Under the pieces are notes generated by a model. It was not told the DNA's origin. It saw only the letters and a list, made by a program, of their open reading frames with translations, and ran no database searches. From Candidatus Peribacter sp. UBA6535 (lineage in GTDB: Bacteria > Patescibacteriota > Gracilibacteria > Peribacterales > Peribacteraceae), in contig DJKT01000024.1 in the NCBI GenBank assembly GCA_002436205.1, forward strand, positions 1 through 54,863: DNA of 54,863 nucleotides. The letters are read 5' to 3'. Shown one piece after another: positions 1 through 8,425 of the stretch; the first letter of the stretch is position 1; each line of letters begins with the position of its first letter. The position numbers were made by a program, and so were the translations under genes.

Positions 1-26
1 TCTGTAAAAACTCGCAGCGCATAACT

Positions 27-881
27 ATGGACTTCTTCTGGCACATCATCGCGATTACCGGCATGACCATTCCGCATGTACTTGCCTATAATCTTGTATT
101 CGGCAAAGGAAAAATCTTACACTTTGGCCCCATTAGTGTTTCTCTTGTTGCAAGTTATGTAGTGGTACTCACTTCCATTCACACTGGCAGTTTTCTTGTG
201 GCTGCTCTTGCTGGAATATTGGCAGTCGTTCTAATCTCTCTTTTCTTGGCATGGCTTTCTCTGCGCTTAGATCAAGATGCATTTGGTGTGATGACTATCG
301 CAGTACATCTTTCTTTTCTTGCTGTAATTCTTAACTGGAATAGTCTTACACGTGGAGCATTGGGCATTCCTGGCGTTCCTCGCTTTTCATTCTTAAGTTC
401 AGTATCAAGTTTTGCCATCACTGCGGTAGTCGTATCTTTACTCTTTATCGTTGCGATGTGGACGATTGGGAAAAGTTCTTTTGGAAGGCAGCTACAGGCA
501 CTGGCCGAGCATGAGTGGCATGCAAAGTCTTTGGGTATTAACAGATCAAAGGTGCATGTTATCGCGTTCCTTGTTGCCGGCATAGGTGCCCTTGCTACAG
601 CTCTGCTCTTCCCTCAGTACTTGGCATTCTTACATCCCAATGACTATCAATACCCATTCTTAGTCTTCTTTATCACCATTGTCGTTGCTGGAAATCCAGG
701 TTCGGTATTTGGTGTATTGCTTTCTACAATACTTCTGACTGTATTGAAGGAAGTTTTACGATTTTTGCCACTACCATCAGACATGCTTGGTCCTATTCGT
801 CTGATGCTCTTTGGCTTGATATTACTTGCAGTTGTCTTCTGGCGCAGAGACACGCTCTTCCCCAAACAGCGCTCAATTTAG
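27..881 (+). CDS. ABC transporter permease, LivM-like (branched-chain amino acid/urea type)
   Basis: Polytopic membrane permease of the branched-chain amino acid (LivH/LivM) ABC importer family, 284 residues, which would form the membrane channel with a partner permease, ATPase and binding protein. Seen: about eight hydrophobic segments and the family's cytoplasmic loop near residues 150-175, with GRQLQALAEHE followed by SLGINRSKV, which matches the LivM pattern of G-R-A-L-x-A-x-x-E then A-x-x-L-G-I-N. The gene is at the window edge; only 26 bases precede it, so the rest of the operon (LivH, LivF/G, binding protein) probably lies upstream. Substrate cannot be told from sequence; amino acids, urea and other amides are known for the family. 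No partner gene follows it. Confidence 0.85.
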   Translation: MDFFWHIIAITGMTIPHVLAYNLVFGKGKILHFGPISVSLVASYVVVLTSIHTGSFLVAALAGILAVVLISLFLAWLSLRLDQDAFGVMTIAVHLSFLAVILNWNSLTRGALGIPGVPRFSFLSSVSSFAITAVVVSLLFIVAMWTIGKSSFGRQLQALAEHEWHAKSLGINRSKVHVIAFLVAGIGALATALLFPQYLAFLHPNDYQYPFLVFFITIVVAGNPGSVFGVLLSTILLTVLKEVLRFLPLPSDMLGPIRLMLFGLILLAVVFWRRDTLFPKQRSI

Positions 882-921
882 GGTGACGATTGGGCTCAAT
901 TAGGCTAAAGTTCAAGCCGAA

Positions 922-1014
922 ATGAACCTCAGCCAGACCGTCCTCGGGATACAGTTCGACCCGACTACGTTCTTTGAACTACGCCGGGCCAATCCTGCTA
1001 TTCTATTATCATGA
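922..1014 (+). pseudogene. Relic of a second pyrD 5' end (30-codon ORF) overlapping the pyrD start
   Basis: A 30-codon ORF whose first ten residues, MNLSQTVLGI, are identical to the first ten of the pyrD product starting at 1011. The codons differ almost throughout: Asn AAC/AAT, Leu CTC/TTA, Ser AGC/TCG, Gln CAG/CAA, Thr ACC/ACA, Val GTC/GTT. After residue 12 the similarity fades, and the frame ends with TGA at 1012-1014, overlapping the pyrD ATG. This is protein-level, not nucleotide-level, duplication. The simplest reading is the remnant of a divergent second pyrD left after gene replacement or deletion. A translated leader peptide is possible but less likely, because a pyrD promoter (TTGAAC 975-980, TATTCT 999-1004) lies inside it. 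Confidence 0.55.
975..1010 (+). promoter_or_regulatory. pyrD promoter, leaderless type
   Basis: TTGAAC at 975-980 and an extended -10 TGCTATTCT ending at 1004 are separated by 18 bases. The -10 ends six bases before the pyrD ATG, so the predicted transcript begins at or next to the start codon. Confidence 0.55.
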
Positions 1015-1955
1015 ATTTATCGCAAACAGTTCTCGGCATAGAGTTTGGAAACCCAACGGTGCTTGCTTCTGGAATTCTGGGAATCACATCTTCAACATGG
1101 AAGGATGTTGCCAAGAAAGGGGCCGGAGGTATCACCACAAAATCTCTTTGGGCGAAGGAGCACAAAGGACATCCAAATCCAACAATCATCGAAACTGAAC
1201 ACTGGATGCTCAATGCAGTCGGTCTTCCGGATGCAGGGCCTGCAAAAGCACAGGAGGAAATTGGTGACTACATGAAAGATCATCCCGTTCCACTTATTGC
1301 CAACATTGTTGCAGGACAGATTGATGAGTTTGCCAAAGCTGCAGAGGGGATAGTGCCACTAGGGCCAGATGCATTCGAGGTAAACATCAGTTGTCCAAAC
1401 GTCGAAGATGAATTTGGAAAACCCTTTGCCTGCAGCGCACCGGATGCTGCAAAAGTTACAGCGGCAGTAAAAAAGATAGTGGGGGACATCCCAATGTTTG
1501 TGAAGCTCTCACCCAATGTCGACAATATCGGAGAGATCGCTAAGGCATGCCAAGAAGCTGGTGCCGATGGATTCACTGTTATCAACACTGTAGGTCCTGG
1601 AATGGCAATAGACCTTCGAAGCCGTATGCCAATACTGGCCAATAAAGTCGGTGGACTCTCCGGGCCTGCCATCAAGCCTATTGCCGTCAAATGTATTGCA
1701 GATGTATACGCGGCAACCGATGGAAAGTGTCCAATCATTGGAACAGGGGGAGTGTATACAGGAGAGGATGCACTTGAACTGATGCTTGCAGGAGCAACGC
1801 TCATTGGAATTGGCTCTGCTGTTGCACGTCACGGGGCAGAAGTCTTCGCGGATGTCTGTGAGGGCATGCAGTACTGGTGCACCAATGAAGGTATCGACAA
1901 TATTGCTGACCTCGTTGGAGGTATGCATAAAGAACTTGCTTCCCGCAATGCCTAA
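1011..1955 (+). CDS. pyrD: Dihydroorotate dehydrogenase, class 1B catalytic subunit
   Basis: Oxidises dihydroorotate to orotate in pyrimidine synthesis; 314 residues, a normal length for PyrD class 1. Seen: the N-terminal family pattern V-L-G-I-E-F-G-N-P-T, the catalytic loop NISCPNV near residue 126 with the active-site Cys, VKLSPNV near 165, and the FMN phosphate-binding end GTGGVYTGEDALE followed by GATLIGIGSA. The class is set by the next gene, a PyrK-type electron transfer subunit overlapping by one base (TAATG), so the pair should form the NAD-linked class 1B enzyme. The start has no Shine-Dalgarno sequence but has a -10 box six bases upstream, suggesting a leaderless transcript. Function is well supported. 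Confidence 0.96.
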   Translation: MNLSQTVLGIEFGNPTVLASGILGITSSTWKDVAKKGAGGITTKSLWAKEHKGHPNPTIIETEHWMLNAVGLPDAGPAKAQEEIGDYMKDHPVPLIANIVAGQIDEFAKAAEGIVPLGPDAFEVNISCPNVEDEFGKPFACSAPDAAKVTAAVKKIVGDIPMFVKLSPNVDNIGEIAKACQEAGADGFTVINTVGPGMAIDLRSRMPILANKVGGLSGPAIKPIAVKCIADVYAATDGKCPIIGTGGVYTGEDALELMLAGATLIGIGSAVARHGAEVFADVCEGMQYWCTNEGIDNIADLVGGMHKELASRNA

Positions 1956-2794
1956 TGTCTTCGATTTCTCTTCAAAGCAGACTTCCAAAAACGTATCGCA
2001 TTAAAGCGATCAGCCAAGAAACTGAGATGGTGCGCACCTACACGTTTGATGGATCTCTAGGAGCTGCGCCCGGACAATTTTTGATGCTGTGGCTTCCGGG
2101 AGTTGATGAAAAACCCTTCTCGGTTGCGTACGATGATGGATCCGAAACAAAGATTACCTTCTTTGCGGTAGGTCCTATGAGTGAAGCACTTGCACAGTCA
2201 AAGGTTGGAGATTTGGTCGGACTACGAGGGCCCTTTGGAACATCATATGAATGGGAAGCAGGGGATCATATTGTTCTTGTTGCCGGTGGTTATGGTGCAG
2301 CTCCGATGTTCTTTGTAGCATCAGAGGCGGTAAAACACGGTTGCACTCTCGAAGCGATTGTCGGCGCAAGAGGCAAAGAACATCTGTTGTACCTTAAAGA
2401 ACTCGAATCTCTTCAGCACGTTTCACTCCATGTTTCTACGGATGATGGATCTGTTGGACACAAAGGATATAACACCGATGTGCTCGACCAACTTTTGGAA
2501 GTTGCTGCAGATCCGGATGCTAAAGATCCACCAATCGATAAGGTGTTTGCCTGTGGACCTGAGATGATGCTGAAGTCCGTACTAACGGTTTCCGAAAAGT
2601 ATGGTGTGCCGTGCCAGCTTTCTCTCGAGCGATATATGAAATGTGGGTTTGGGGTCTGTGGAAACTGCGTTATGGACCCGACTGGAATGCGTTTATGTAT
2701 AGATGGCCCGGTTGTAAAAGGGCACATTTGTAAAAAGCTGACAGAGTTTGGTGCGTATCATCGAGATGACATCGGAAAGAAGCACGAGTTTTAG
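1955..2794 (+). CDS. pyrK: Dihydroorotate dehydrogenase electron transfer subunit (FAD, 2Fe-2S)
   Basis: Passes electrons from PyrD to NAD+. 279 residues. Seen: an N-terminal FAD-binding barrel ending in PGQFLMLWLPG and KPFSVAY, a nucleotide-binding loop VAGGYGAAPMFF near residue 110, and a C-terminal 2Fe-2S cluster region CGFGVCGNCV followed by a fourth Cys in MRLCIDGPV, giving the PyrK arrangement C-x4-C-x2-C-xn-C. It overlaps the pyrD stop by one base, which implies translational coupling. Its last four bases overlap the 3' end of the convergent gene at 2791-3171. Confidence 0.95.
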   Translation: MSSISLQSRLPKTYRIKAISQETEMVRTYTFDGSLGAAPGQFLMLWLPGVDEKPFSVAYDDGSETKITFFAVGPMSEALAQSKVGDLVGLRGPFGTSYEWEAGDHIVLVAGGYGAAPMFFVASEAVKHGCTLEAIVGARGKEHLLYLKELESLQHVSLHVSTDDGSVGHKGYNTDVLDQLLEVAADPDAKDPPIDKVFACGPEMMLKSVLTVSEKYGVPCQLSLERYMKCGFGVCGNCVMDPTGMRLCIDGPVVKGHICKKLTEFGAYHRDDIGKKHEF

Positions 2795-3171
2795 AGTCGT
2801 ATGGTTCTTTCTATCCAAATAACCTCCATCTGTTTTCGAGATTTTCTTGCTGTCTTTTTTGGTGTTTGCTGCTTTCGTACTTTTACCGGTACTGATACTT
2901 CATCATTTTTACGAATAGTCCACAAGGCATGTAGTCCAAATCCCAGGAGCATCATAAGCATTCCAAATGCCAACACTCCAGTTCCGTTACTTGATTCTAT
3001 AGCAGCAGGAAGTACTACTTGCTGGTCTATCCACATAATCTCTCCTACCTGCTCAGTACCCAGGGTTCCCCCCTGTTCTGTCAGACTGGCACCCAGAGAC
3101 ATCTGAGAGCCAATAGTGACGACAATAGCGCCGAGAGCAATAATCGCTGTTCCTAATGTTTGTTTTGACAT
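2791..3171 (-). CDS. Small two-helix membrane protein, unknown function
   Basis: I do not recognise this 126-residue protein. It has a hydrophobic N-terminal helix (residues about 5-28, ending in a likely export/anchor region), a polar middle of about 50 residues that would face outside, a second hydrophobic helix at about 67-87, and a very basic Lys/Arg-rich C-terminal tail of about 38 residues that should be cytoplasmic. On the minus strand TATAAT lies 11 bases before the ATG, so the transcript has almost no leader. It converges on pyrK with a four-base overlap. Confidence 0.7.
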   Translation of the reverse strand: MSKQTLGTAIIALGAIVVTIGSQMSLGASLTEQGGTLGTEQVGEIMWIDQQVVLPAAIESSNGTGVLAFGMLMMLLGFGLHALWTIRKNDEVSVPVKVRKQQTPKKTARKSRKQMEVIWIERTIRL

Positions 3172-3253
3172 ATTACGTAAATATTATACAACAAATCATT
3201 AAAAATAGCAATAAGTGGTATTTGTGCTGTATTTATGGTTAAATCTGCTGCGT

Positions 3254-3328
3254 GGCCTCATCGTCTAGTGGTTAGGACGCCAGGTTTTCATCCTGGTAAC
3301 AGGGGTTCGATTCCCCTTGAGGCTACCA
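3254..3328 (+). tRNA. tRNA-Glu (anticodon TTC), CCA encoded
   Basis: Cloverleaf read directly. The acceptor GGCCTCA (3254-3260) pairs with TGAGGCT (3318-3324) with one G-U pair. The anticodon stem is CCAGG/CCTGG with loop TTTTCAT, giving anticodon TTC at 3287-3289. The T arm is AGGGG-TTCGATT-CCCCT (3301-3317). Discriminator A and the CCA end are encoded. The helicase gene starts only 18 bases downstream. Confidence 0.97.
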
Positions 3329-3346
3329 CTTTGATTCATCGTATAG

Positions 3347-4612
3347 ATGCAAACCAGCAAAGCTCATCCAGATTCATCTTCTGATTTCCGGGAGATGGGT
3401 GTCAGCGCGCCCCTACTGAAGATCCTCGAAACTCGAGGCATCAAGAAGCCGACGCCTATTCAACATCAGGCAATTCCCTTGGGGCTCGATGGAAAAGATC
3501 TGATTGGTATTGCGCAAACCGGTACAGGAAAGACCTTTGCTTTTGGCCTTCCTATGTTGCAGCGACTTGCCGCAGGCAAGAAGAGAGGGCTTGTAGTCCT
3601 CCCAACGCGAGAGCTTGCGTATCAGGTCGAAGAGGCACTCAAGCCTTTTGCCAGCGCTCTTGGTATTCGCACCGCAGTATTTGTAGGAGGAGCATCAATG
3701 AATTTGCAGAAGAAGATGCTCAAGCAAAATCCACGTATCCTCATTGCGACTCCCGGTCGATTGAATGATCACTTGCAGCAGAAGACGGTGACATTGAATG
3801 AGGTAGAGATTCTTGTTCTGGATGAAGCAGATCGAATGCTTGATATGGGATTCAAGCCGCAGATTAATAAGATTCTCGCTCACGTACCGCGCAAGCGTCA
3901 GACACTTCTGTTTTCTGCAACGATGCCGCAGGAAATCTTTACGCTCGCTAAGAATGAAATGCATATGCCATTGCGTATAGAAGTAGCCCCGGAGGGAACG
4001 ACTGCAGCAAAGGTAGAGCAGGAGCTTATCATTGTGAGACAGCAGGATAAGAAGACGTTTCTTCTTACATTACTTAAGGAACATGAAGGCCAGGTTCTTG
4101 TTTTCTCACGTACGAAACATGGCGCCAAGAAGATCACGCGTATATTGAATGATAATAGATTCCGTGCTGCAGAAATTCACGGCAACAGATCACTTGTACA
4201 GCGTCGCAGTGCTCTTGAAGGGTTTAAAAGAGGGACGCATCGAGTACTGGTTGCTACAGATATTGCTTCTAGAGGTATTGATGTATCGGATATTGCATTA
4301 GTTATCAATTATGATCTTCCTGATGATGCTGCAGATTATGTTCATCGTATTGGTCGTACAGGACGCGCTGGTCGTACAGGACGTGCTATTTCCTTTGCTA
4401 CTCCAACCCAAGCCAGTGATATCCGTGACATTGAGCGACTTATTCGTGGGTCATTACCTCGACGTCAACACGCTTCCCTTCCATCTGTTGAGATGGAAAA
4501 AAACCCAAGTAAATCCAAGCGTCCTCAGCGCAATTTTAGACGTTCATCTTCACGCAAACCAATTCATAGTGGATCACAGAGAAAACCACGCCAAAAACAT
4601 CGTCGAAGATAA
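3347..4612 (+). CDS. DEAD-box ATP-dependent RNA helicase (RhlE-like)
   Basis: Superfamily 2 RNA helicase, 421 residues, likely acting in ribosome assembly or RNA decay. Motifs in order: Q motif (GIKKPTPIQHQA), motif I AQTGTGKT, Ia PTRELAYQ, GG and TPGR, motif II DEAD (VLDEADRMLDMGF), motif III SAT, motif IV VFSRT, motif V ATDIASRGIDV, and motif VI HRIGRTGRAGRTG. The C-terminal tail of about 50 residues is rich in Arg, Lys and Ser, typical of RNA-binding tails in RhlE proteins. A few bases of the GRTGRAGRTGRA segment look like a small internal duplication. There is no Shine-Dalgarno sequence; ATG 3395 is a weaker alternative start that would cut into the Q-motif helix. Confidence 0.93.
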   Translation: MQTSKAHPDSSSDFREMGVSAPLLKILETRGIKKPTPIQHQAIPLGLDGKDLIGIAQTGTGKTFAFGLPMLQRLAAGKKRGLVVLPTRELAYQVEEALKPFASALGIRTAVFVGGASMNLQKKMLKQNPRILIATPGRLNDHLQQKTVTLNEVEILVLDEADRMLDMGFKPQINKILAHVPRKRQTLLFSATMPQEIFTLAKNEMHMPLRIEVAPEGTTAAKVEQELIIVRQQDKKTFLLTLLKEHEGQVLVFSRTKHGAKKITRILNDNRFRAAEIHGNRSLVQRRSALEGFKRGTHRVLVATDIASRGIDVSDIALVINYDLPDDAADYVHRIGRTGRAGRTGRAISFATPTQASDIRDIERLIRGSLPRRQHASLPSVEMEKNPSKSKRPQRNFRRSSSRKPIHSGSQRKPRQKHRRR

Positions 4613-4638
4613 GCAGATAGTTGTGCTATCGTTACGCT

Positions 4639-6195
4639 ATGAGCCTTTCGCGGATCATTCGTCTTTGCCTCTCTCTTCTTATAGCACTTGCTGCGTGTAA
4701 GGGGCTCTATCATCTCGTCTCTCAAGCCTGGTATTTCTTTGAGGGTGCGTATACTGGAGATGCAACATATTACTTTACTGTAGGGAGGGGGATCTACAAT
4801 GGCCTCTCTCTGTACACAGATATCTTTGATACGAAACCTCCTGGTGTATATCTGCTTAGTGCAATGTCTTTCTGGATATTTGATAGTCATCTTCTTGGCT
4901 CACTTTTGAATGCATTCATGGTTATTGCCTATCCGGTGCTATTTGGCGTGGTTGCTTATACGTTTGATAAACGTCGTCATACCATATTGCTTGCTGTGTT
5001 TTTTGGCATACTTCTCTCGTTGTATTCAGCATTTCAGGCAGGTGCTTGGCAAGTTGAATGGTATGGTGCGTTCTTTGGTTCATTGTATGCAGTAGCACTG
5101 ATATTTTTTCAAAAGAAAAGAAGTAGCTCTGCTTCGATTGCTATTTTTACAGTATGCATACTGCTGAGTATTGGGTTTAAAGAGCCGTTCATTTTTTCGC
5201 TTATAGGTGTTGGGCTTTTGCTTCTTCCTAAGAAAAAAGATCTTCTTTCTGGCCTTGTAATGCCACTGGGTATTGCTGCTGTAGCAGGTGTTATTGGATT
5301 GCTGATACTTGGGTATGCACAGGGATACTTTTCTCTATATCTTCCATCACAATTTGGTCATCAGGCTGCTAGAGCTGTACCCCTATGGCAACGCGGCATG
5401 TCTATTCATGTGCTTATGAAGTATATTTGGGAATTTTCCTACATTTTCTCTGTACTCATTACCGCTCTCTTCGCGCACGCAGTATTCCAAAGCCGAAAGT
5501 TTGCATACCCTGGCCTTCGCACTGCAGTAGTGGTGCTGGCTTTGTATTTAGGTCTCACTGCAGGGAATTTGCGTGGGTATCCAGTAGGTAATCATTTTGT
5601 TGTTATGGTGCCTTTGTATACAGCACTGTTTTTACTGGTATTACAATATGTATCTTCTCAGAAACATACGTATGTATTACAGTTGCTCCTCGGTTTGATG
5701 CTGCTTACACTTTTGGAGATCCCCATGAGCATGGGTATTTCTTACTATGCCGAATCTCTTTCCAATATGCACAAAAATGTGCAGAAGCATACAGAAGCAG
5801 CACACAAGATTGATGCCATTATGGATGCTTGTGCTATAGATCGGTATTACTACGTTGAGGAACGTCCGTATATGGAATTTATGAGACATTCGCCATTAAA
5901 CTTCTTTGTATATACAGGCCCGGATACCATTATCTACTACCATCCGTTTATTGTAGAGAAGCAACTCAATAACTTCTCTGAGTCACGTCTTGTTATTGCA
6001 CAGGGAGATGGGTACGAAATACGAGAGCGCTCGCAGGAGATACCTCTCTCAAAAGTGGTGCAGGAATATCTTGTTGATAACTTTTCTACTACGGCTTGGG
6101 AATGTGCCAATGGACTTACCTTTCCAGAGGAGTATGCGCTCCTCTTTCGAAAGGATCCTCATACCATGATTCCATTTCCTTTTAAGATGAAATAA
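4639..6195 (+). CDS. Polytopic membrane glycosyltransferase-like protein (PMT/ArnT type), copy 1
   Basis: 518-residue protein with about ten hydrophobic helices. Near the N-terminus, after the first helix, it carries GDATYYFTVGRGIYNG and DTKPPGVYLL. This arrangement of Asp-x-x-x-Tyr, then Gly and a K-P-P-G-x-Y-L loop is typical of lipid-linked sugar transferases of the GT-C fold (PMT, ArnT, GT39/83). It probably glycosylates envelope proteins or lipids using a polyprenyl-phosphate sugar; donor and acceptor are unknown. I chose ATG 4639 because it matches the start of the tandem paralogue (6219) and because TATCGT ends six bases upstream; the in-frame TTG at 4621 overlaps that promoter. It is directly followed by the paralogue. 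Confidence 0.75.
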   Translation: MSLSRIIRLCLSLLIALAACKGLYHLVSQAWYFFEGAYTGDATYYFTVGRGIYNGLSLYTDIFDTKPPGVYLLSAMSFWIFDSHLLGSLLNAFMVIAYPVLFGVVAYTFDKRRHTILLAVFFGILLSLYSAFQAGAWQVEWYGAFFGSLYAVALIFFQKKRSSSASIAIFTVCILLSIGFKEPFIFSLIGVGLLLLPKKKDLLSGLVMPLGIAAVAGVIGLLILGYAQGYFSLYLPSQFGHQAARAVPLWQRGMSIHVLMKYIWEFSYIFSVLITALFAHAVFQSRKFAYPGLRTAVVVLALYLGLTAGNLRGYPVGNHFVVMVPLYTALFLLVLQYVSSQKHTYVLQLLLGLMLLTLLEIPMSMGISYYAESLSNMHKNVQKHTEAAHKIDAIMDACAIDRYYYVEERPYMEFMRHSPLNFFVYTGPDTIIYYHPFIVEKQLNNFSESRLVIAQGDGYEIRERSQEIPLSKVVQEYLVDNFSTTAWECANGLTFPEEYALLFRKDPHTMIPFPFKMK

Positions 6196-6218
6196 ACAAA
6201 ATATGGTATCTTTTCCCT

Positions 6219-7772
6219 ATGCATTCTTCTCGAATAGTTCGTTTTTGTCTCTTTCTTCTCATTGCACTCGCTACGTGTAAGGGGCTGTATCATCTTGTTT
6301 CTCAAGCTTGGTATTTCTTTGATGGTGCATACGCAGGTGATGCGAAGTATTACTGGACTGTAGGGAAAGCTTTGCTCAATGGATTTGAGCTGTATGGAGA
6401 TATTTTTGATACCAAGCCACCGGGTATCTATCTACTTAGCGCTCTCTCTTTCTGGATGTTTGATAGCGGTACATTGGGATTCATTTTCAATGCTCTGATG
6501 GTACTTGCGTATCCGCTTCTCTTTGCAGGGGTGGCCTATCTCCTCGCTGTAGATCTTCCACAAACTCGTAAGAGAAACGCAGTACTCTTTTCTGCTCTCT
6601 TTGGAATGCTCCTGTCTCTGTATACGGCATTCCAGGCGCAGGCGTGGCAGGTGGAATGGTATGGGGCGTTCTTTGCTTCACTGTATGCATTGGCACTCGT
6701 ATCTGTACCTCATTTAGCTATTCTTACTACGTGCCTTGTTCTGGCCATTGGATTCAAAGAGCCTTTCGCATTGTCTTTGATTGGCATAGCGCTATTACTC
6801 CTTCCGCGGAAACAGGATTTTATTCATCGATTTGCCAAGCCACTTGGCATTACGGCTGTAGCCGGAGTCATAGGACTTTTGGCTTTTGGGTATGCTGATG
6901 GCTATTTCTCGACGTATCTCCCTTCTCATTTTGGACATCATCTTGTTCGCAGTGTTCCACTGTGGATGCGGGGATTGTTCATTGATATCTGGGTAAAATA
7001 TCTTTGGGAATATTCCTATTTCTTCTCGGTACTTGTTGGCATCTTGTTCGTAGAAGCTTTTGTACAGAGTAGACGGAGCGGTCGTCCTATTGTACGAGCA
7101 ATACTGATTATTATAGCGCTCTACCTCGCTCTTACTGCAGGGAATTTGCGTGGGTATCCGGTTGCCAATCATTTTGTTGCTGTGGCACCGCTGTATACGG
7201 CGCTTTTCTTACTCATGCTGAAGCGCGTTATCGCTGAGGGCTTTACATCGATGTCTCGTATTTTTATGGGGGTCATGGTGGTGACTCTATTAACTATCCC
7301 CATGAGCGATGGCTTTGCGCGGTACGCAGAAATCCTTTCCAATAGAGAGCAAGGCTCAGTTGCACGTAGAGAAGTCGCAGAGAAAATCGATGCGATATTG
7401 GATGCATGCAACGTAGATCGTTACTTCTACGTAGAGGAAAAATCATACATGGAGTATATGCGGCACTCACCGCAAAACTTCTTTGTGTATGCAGGTCCTG
7501 AATCCATTGTGTATTATCATCCTCTTGTCATAGAGAAACACCTACAATCATTTTCTACTGCTCAGATAGTCATAGCGCATGGAGATGCGTATGAAATACG
7601 TCAGCAGAATGAAGAAAAAACAATATCAGAGATGACGTTTCGCTATCTTGCCAATCAATTTACTATTACCCCGTGGTCCTGCGCAGAGGACTTAGAGACC
7701 CCCAAAGGATACTCTGTACTCTATCGAAAAGATCCCCATGATATGAAGTCGTTTCTGTTTAAATTGAAATAA
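6219..7772 (+). CDS. Polytopic membrane glycosyltransferase-like protein (PMT/ArnT type), copy 2
   Basis: 517 residues and a clear paralogue of the preceding gene along its full length: shared blocks include CKGLYHLVSQAWYFF, DIFDTKPPG, QVEWYGAFF, LTAGNLRGYPV and, near the C-terminus, MRHSP-x-NFFVY. It carries the same GT-C-like first loop (GDAKYYWTVGKALLNG). The two copies are separated by 23 bases. TATCTT ends six bases before this ATG, so each copy seems to have its own leaderless promoter. The C-terminal soluble part with DRYFYVEE and RKDPHD is also conserved between copies. Function is inferred only from topology and the first-loop motif. Confidence 0.75.
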   Translation: MHSSRIVRFCLFLLIALATCKGLYHLVSQAWYFFDGAYAGDAKYYWTVGKALLNGFELYGDIFDTKPPGIYLLSALSFWMFDSGTLGFIFNALMVLAYPLLFAGVAYLLAVDLPQTRKRNAVLFSALFGMLLSLYTAFQAQAWQVEWYGAFFASLYALALVSVPHLAILTTCLVLAIGFKEPFALSLIGIALLLLPRKQDFIHRFAKPLGITAVAGVIGLLAFGYADGYFSTYLPSHFGHHLVRSVPLWMRGLFIDIWVKYLWEYSYFFSVLVGILFVEAFVQSRRSGRPIVRAILIIIALYLALTAGNLRGYPVANHFVAVAPLYTALFLLMLKRVIAEGFTSMSRIFMGVMVVTLLTIPMSDGFARYAEILSNREQGSVARREVAEKIDAILDACNVDRYFYVEEKSYMEYMRHSPQNFFVYAGPESIVYYHPLVIEKHLQSFSTAQIVIAHGDAYEIRQQNEEKTISEMTFRYLANQFTITPWSCAEDLETPKGYSVLYRKDPHDMKSFLFKLK

Positions 7773-7803
7773 CAAAAAAGGCGACTTCTCATCACCCTTT
7801 TTG
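7773..7803. terminator. Bidirectional intrinsic terminator
   Basis: An A-run, an imperfect stem (AAAAGGCGA paired with TCACCCTTTT, loop CTTCTCA) and a T-run lie between two convergent genes, so it can serve both strands. Confidence 0.55.
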
Positions 7804-7840
7804 TATTTGTTTTAACCGCTCTTAAGAGACTGCCCTCGAA

Positions 7841-8308
7841 TTAATAATTAGTAGGGAAGTAGTTTGGCTCATAGACTTCACCATTAATAATGGCTTCAAG
7901 ACAATGAGTGTAGCGCTGACTGGAGTACTGTGAGCATCCAGGAACACGCTGACGACGCTGAGCAGGAGCACCACGTACAGTTCCCCATGCAGGAGCTGCG
8001 AAGTGCGTGCCACCATTTTGACTTAGGCGAATTTCACGACGTCGTGCAACATTTTCTGTTGTGTTTGTGCGACGAGGTGCTGTAAGCCTGAAAGGCGTAC
8101 CATCTCGGATATCGAGGTTCTGGCGAACGCTTCGAACACGGAATATCCCAGATGATTGGTGTAGACTGTTCATGTTACGGACGGTTTCGCTGTTTGGGTT
8201 GTGTCCCGAATAAGAGACAATGTCTGCACGCTGAGCGGACGTAGCGCCGACAACCATTCCAACCAAAACGCCAAGTGCACCGATAACATATGTTTGGCGG
8301 TTAGCCAT
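7841..8308 (-). CDS. Exported or anchored small protein, unknown function
   Basis: 155-residue protein I do not recognise. It begins with a hydrophobic segment (residues about 6-25) ending in GATSAQRA, which could be a signal peptide or an anchor. The remainder is polar, Arg- and Asn-rich, with two Cys near the end (GCSQY and THCLEAI) that could form a disulfide outside the cell, and an aromatic tail ending NYFPTNY. A TATAAT box about 44 bases before the ATG gives one of the few ordinary-length leaders here; no clear Shine-Dalgarno is visible. Confidence 0.65.
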   Translation of the reverse strand: MANRQTYVIGALGVLVGMVVGATSAQRADIVSYSGHNPNSETVRNMNSLHQSSGIFRVRSVRQNLDIRDGTPFRLTAPRRTNTTENVARRREIRLSQNGGTHFAAPAWGTVRGAPAQRRQRVPGCSQYSSQRYTHCLEAIINGEVYEPNYFPTNY

Positions 8309-8425
8309 AACGAGAAAAGGGAAGTAAATAAAATTTGTTTATGTATATATTATACCATATTTAGGCATATTGTACAATGCTCAGAATTGGCTTAATGGAG
8401 GTGAATTCTCTAGTATATTGGCCAT

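Noticed and set aside
1280..1988. Long minus-strand ORFs opposite pyrD
   Set aside because: pyrD and pyrK are complete, conserved and coupled on the plus strand; these are frame shadows.
7841..8308. Pilin (type IV) identity for the 155-residue exported protein
   Set aside because: No G-F-T-L/x-x-x-E prepilin cleavage motif at the N-terminus.
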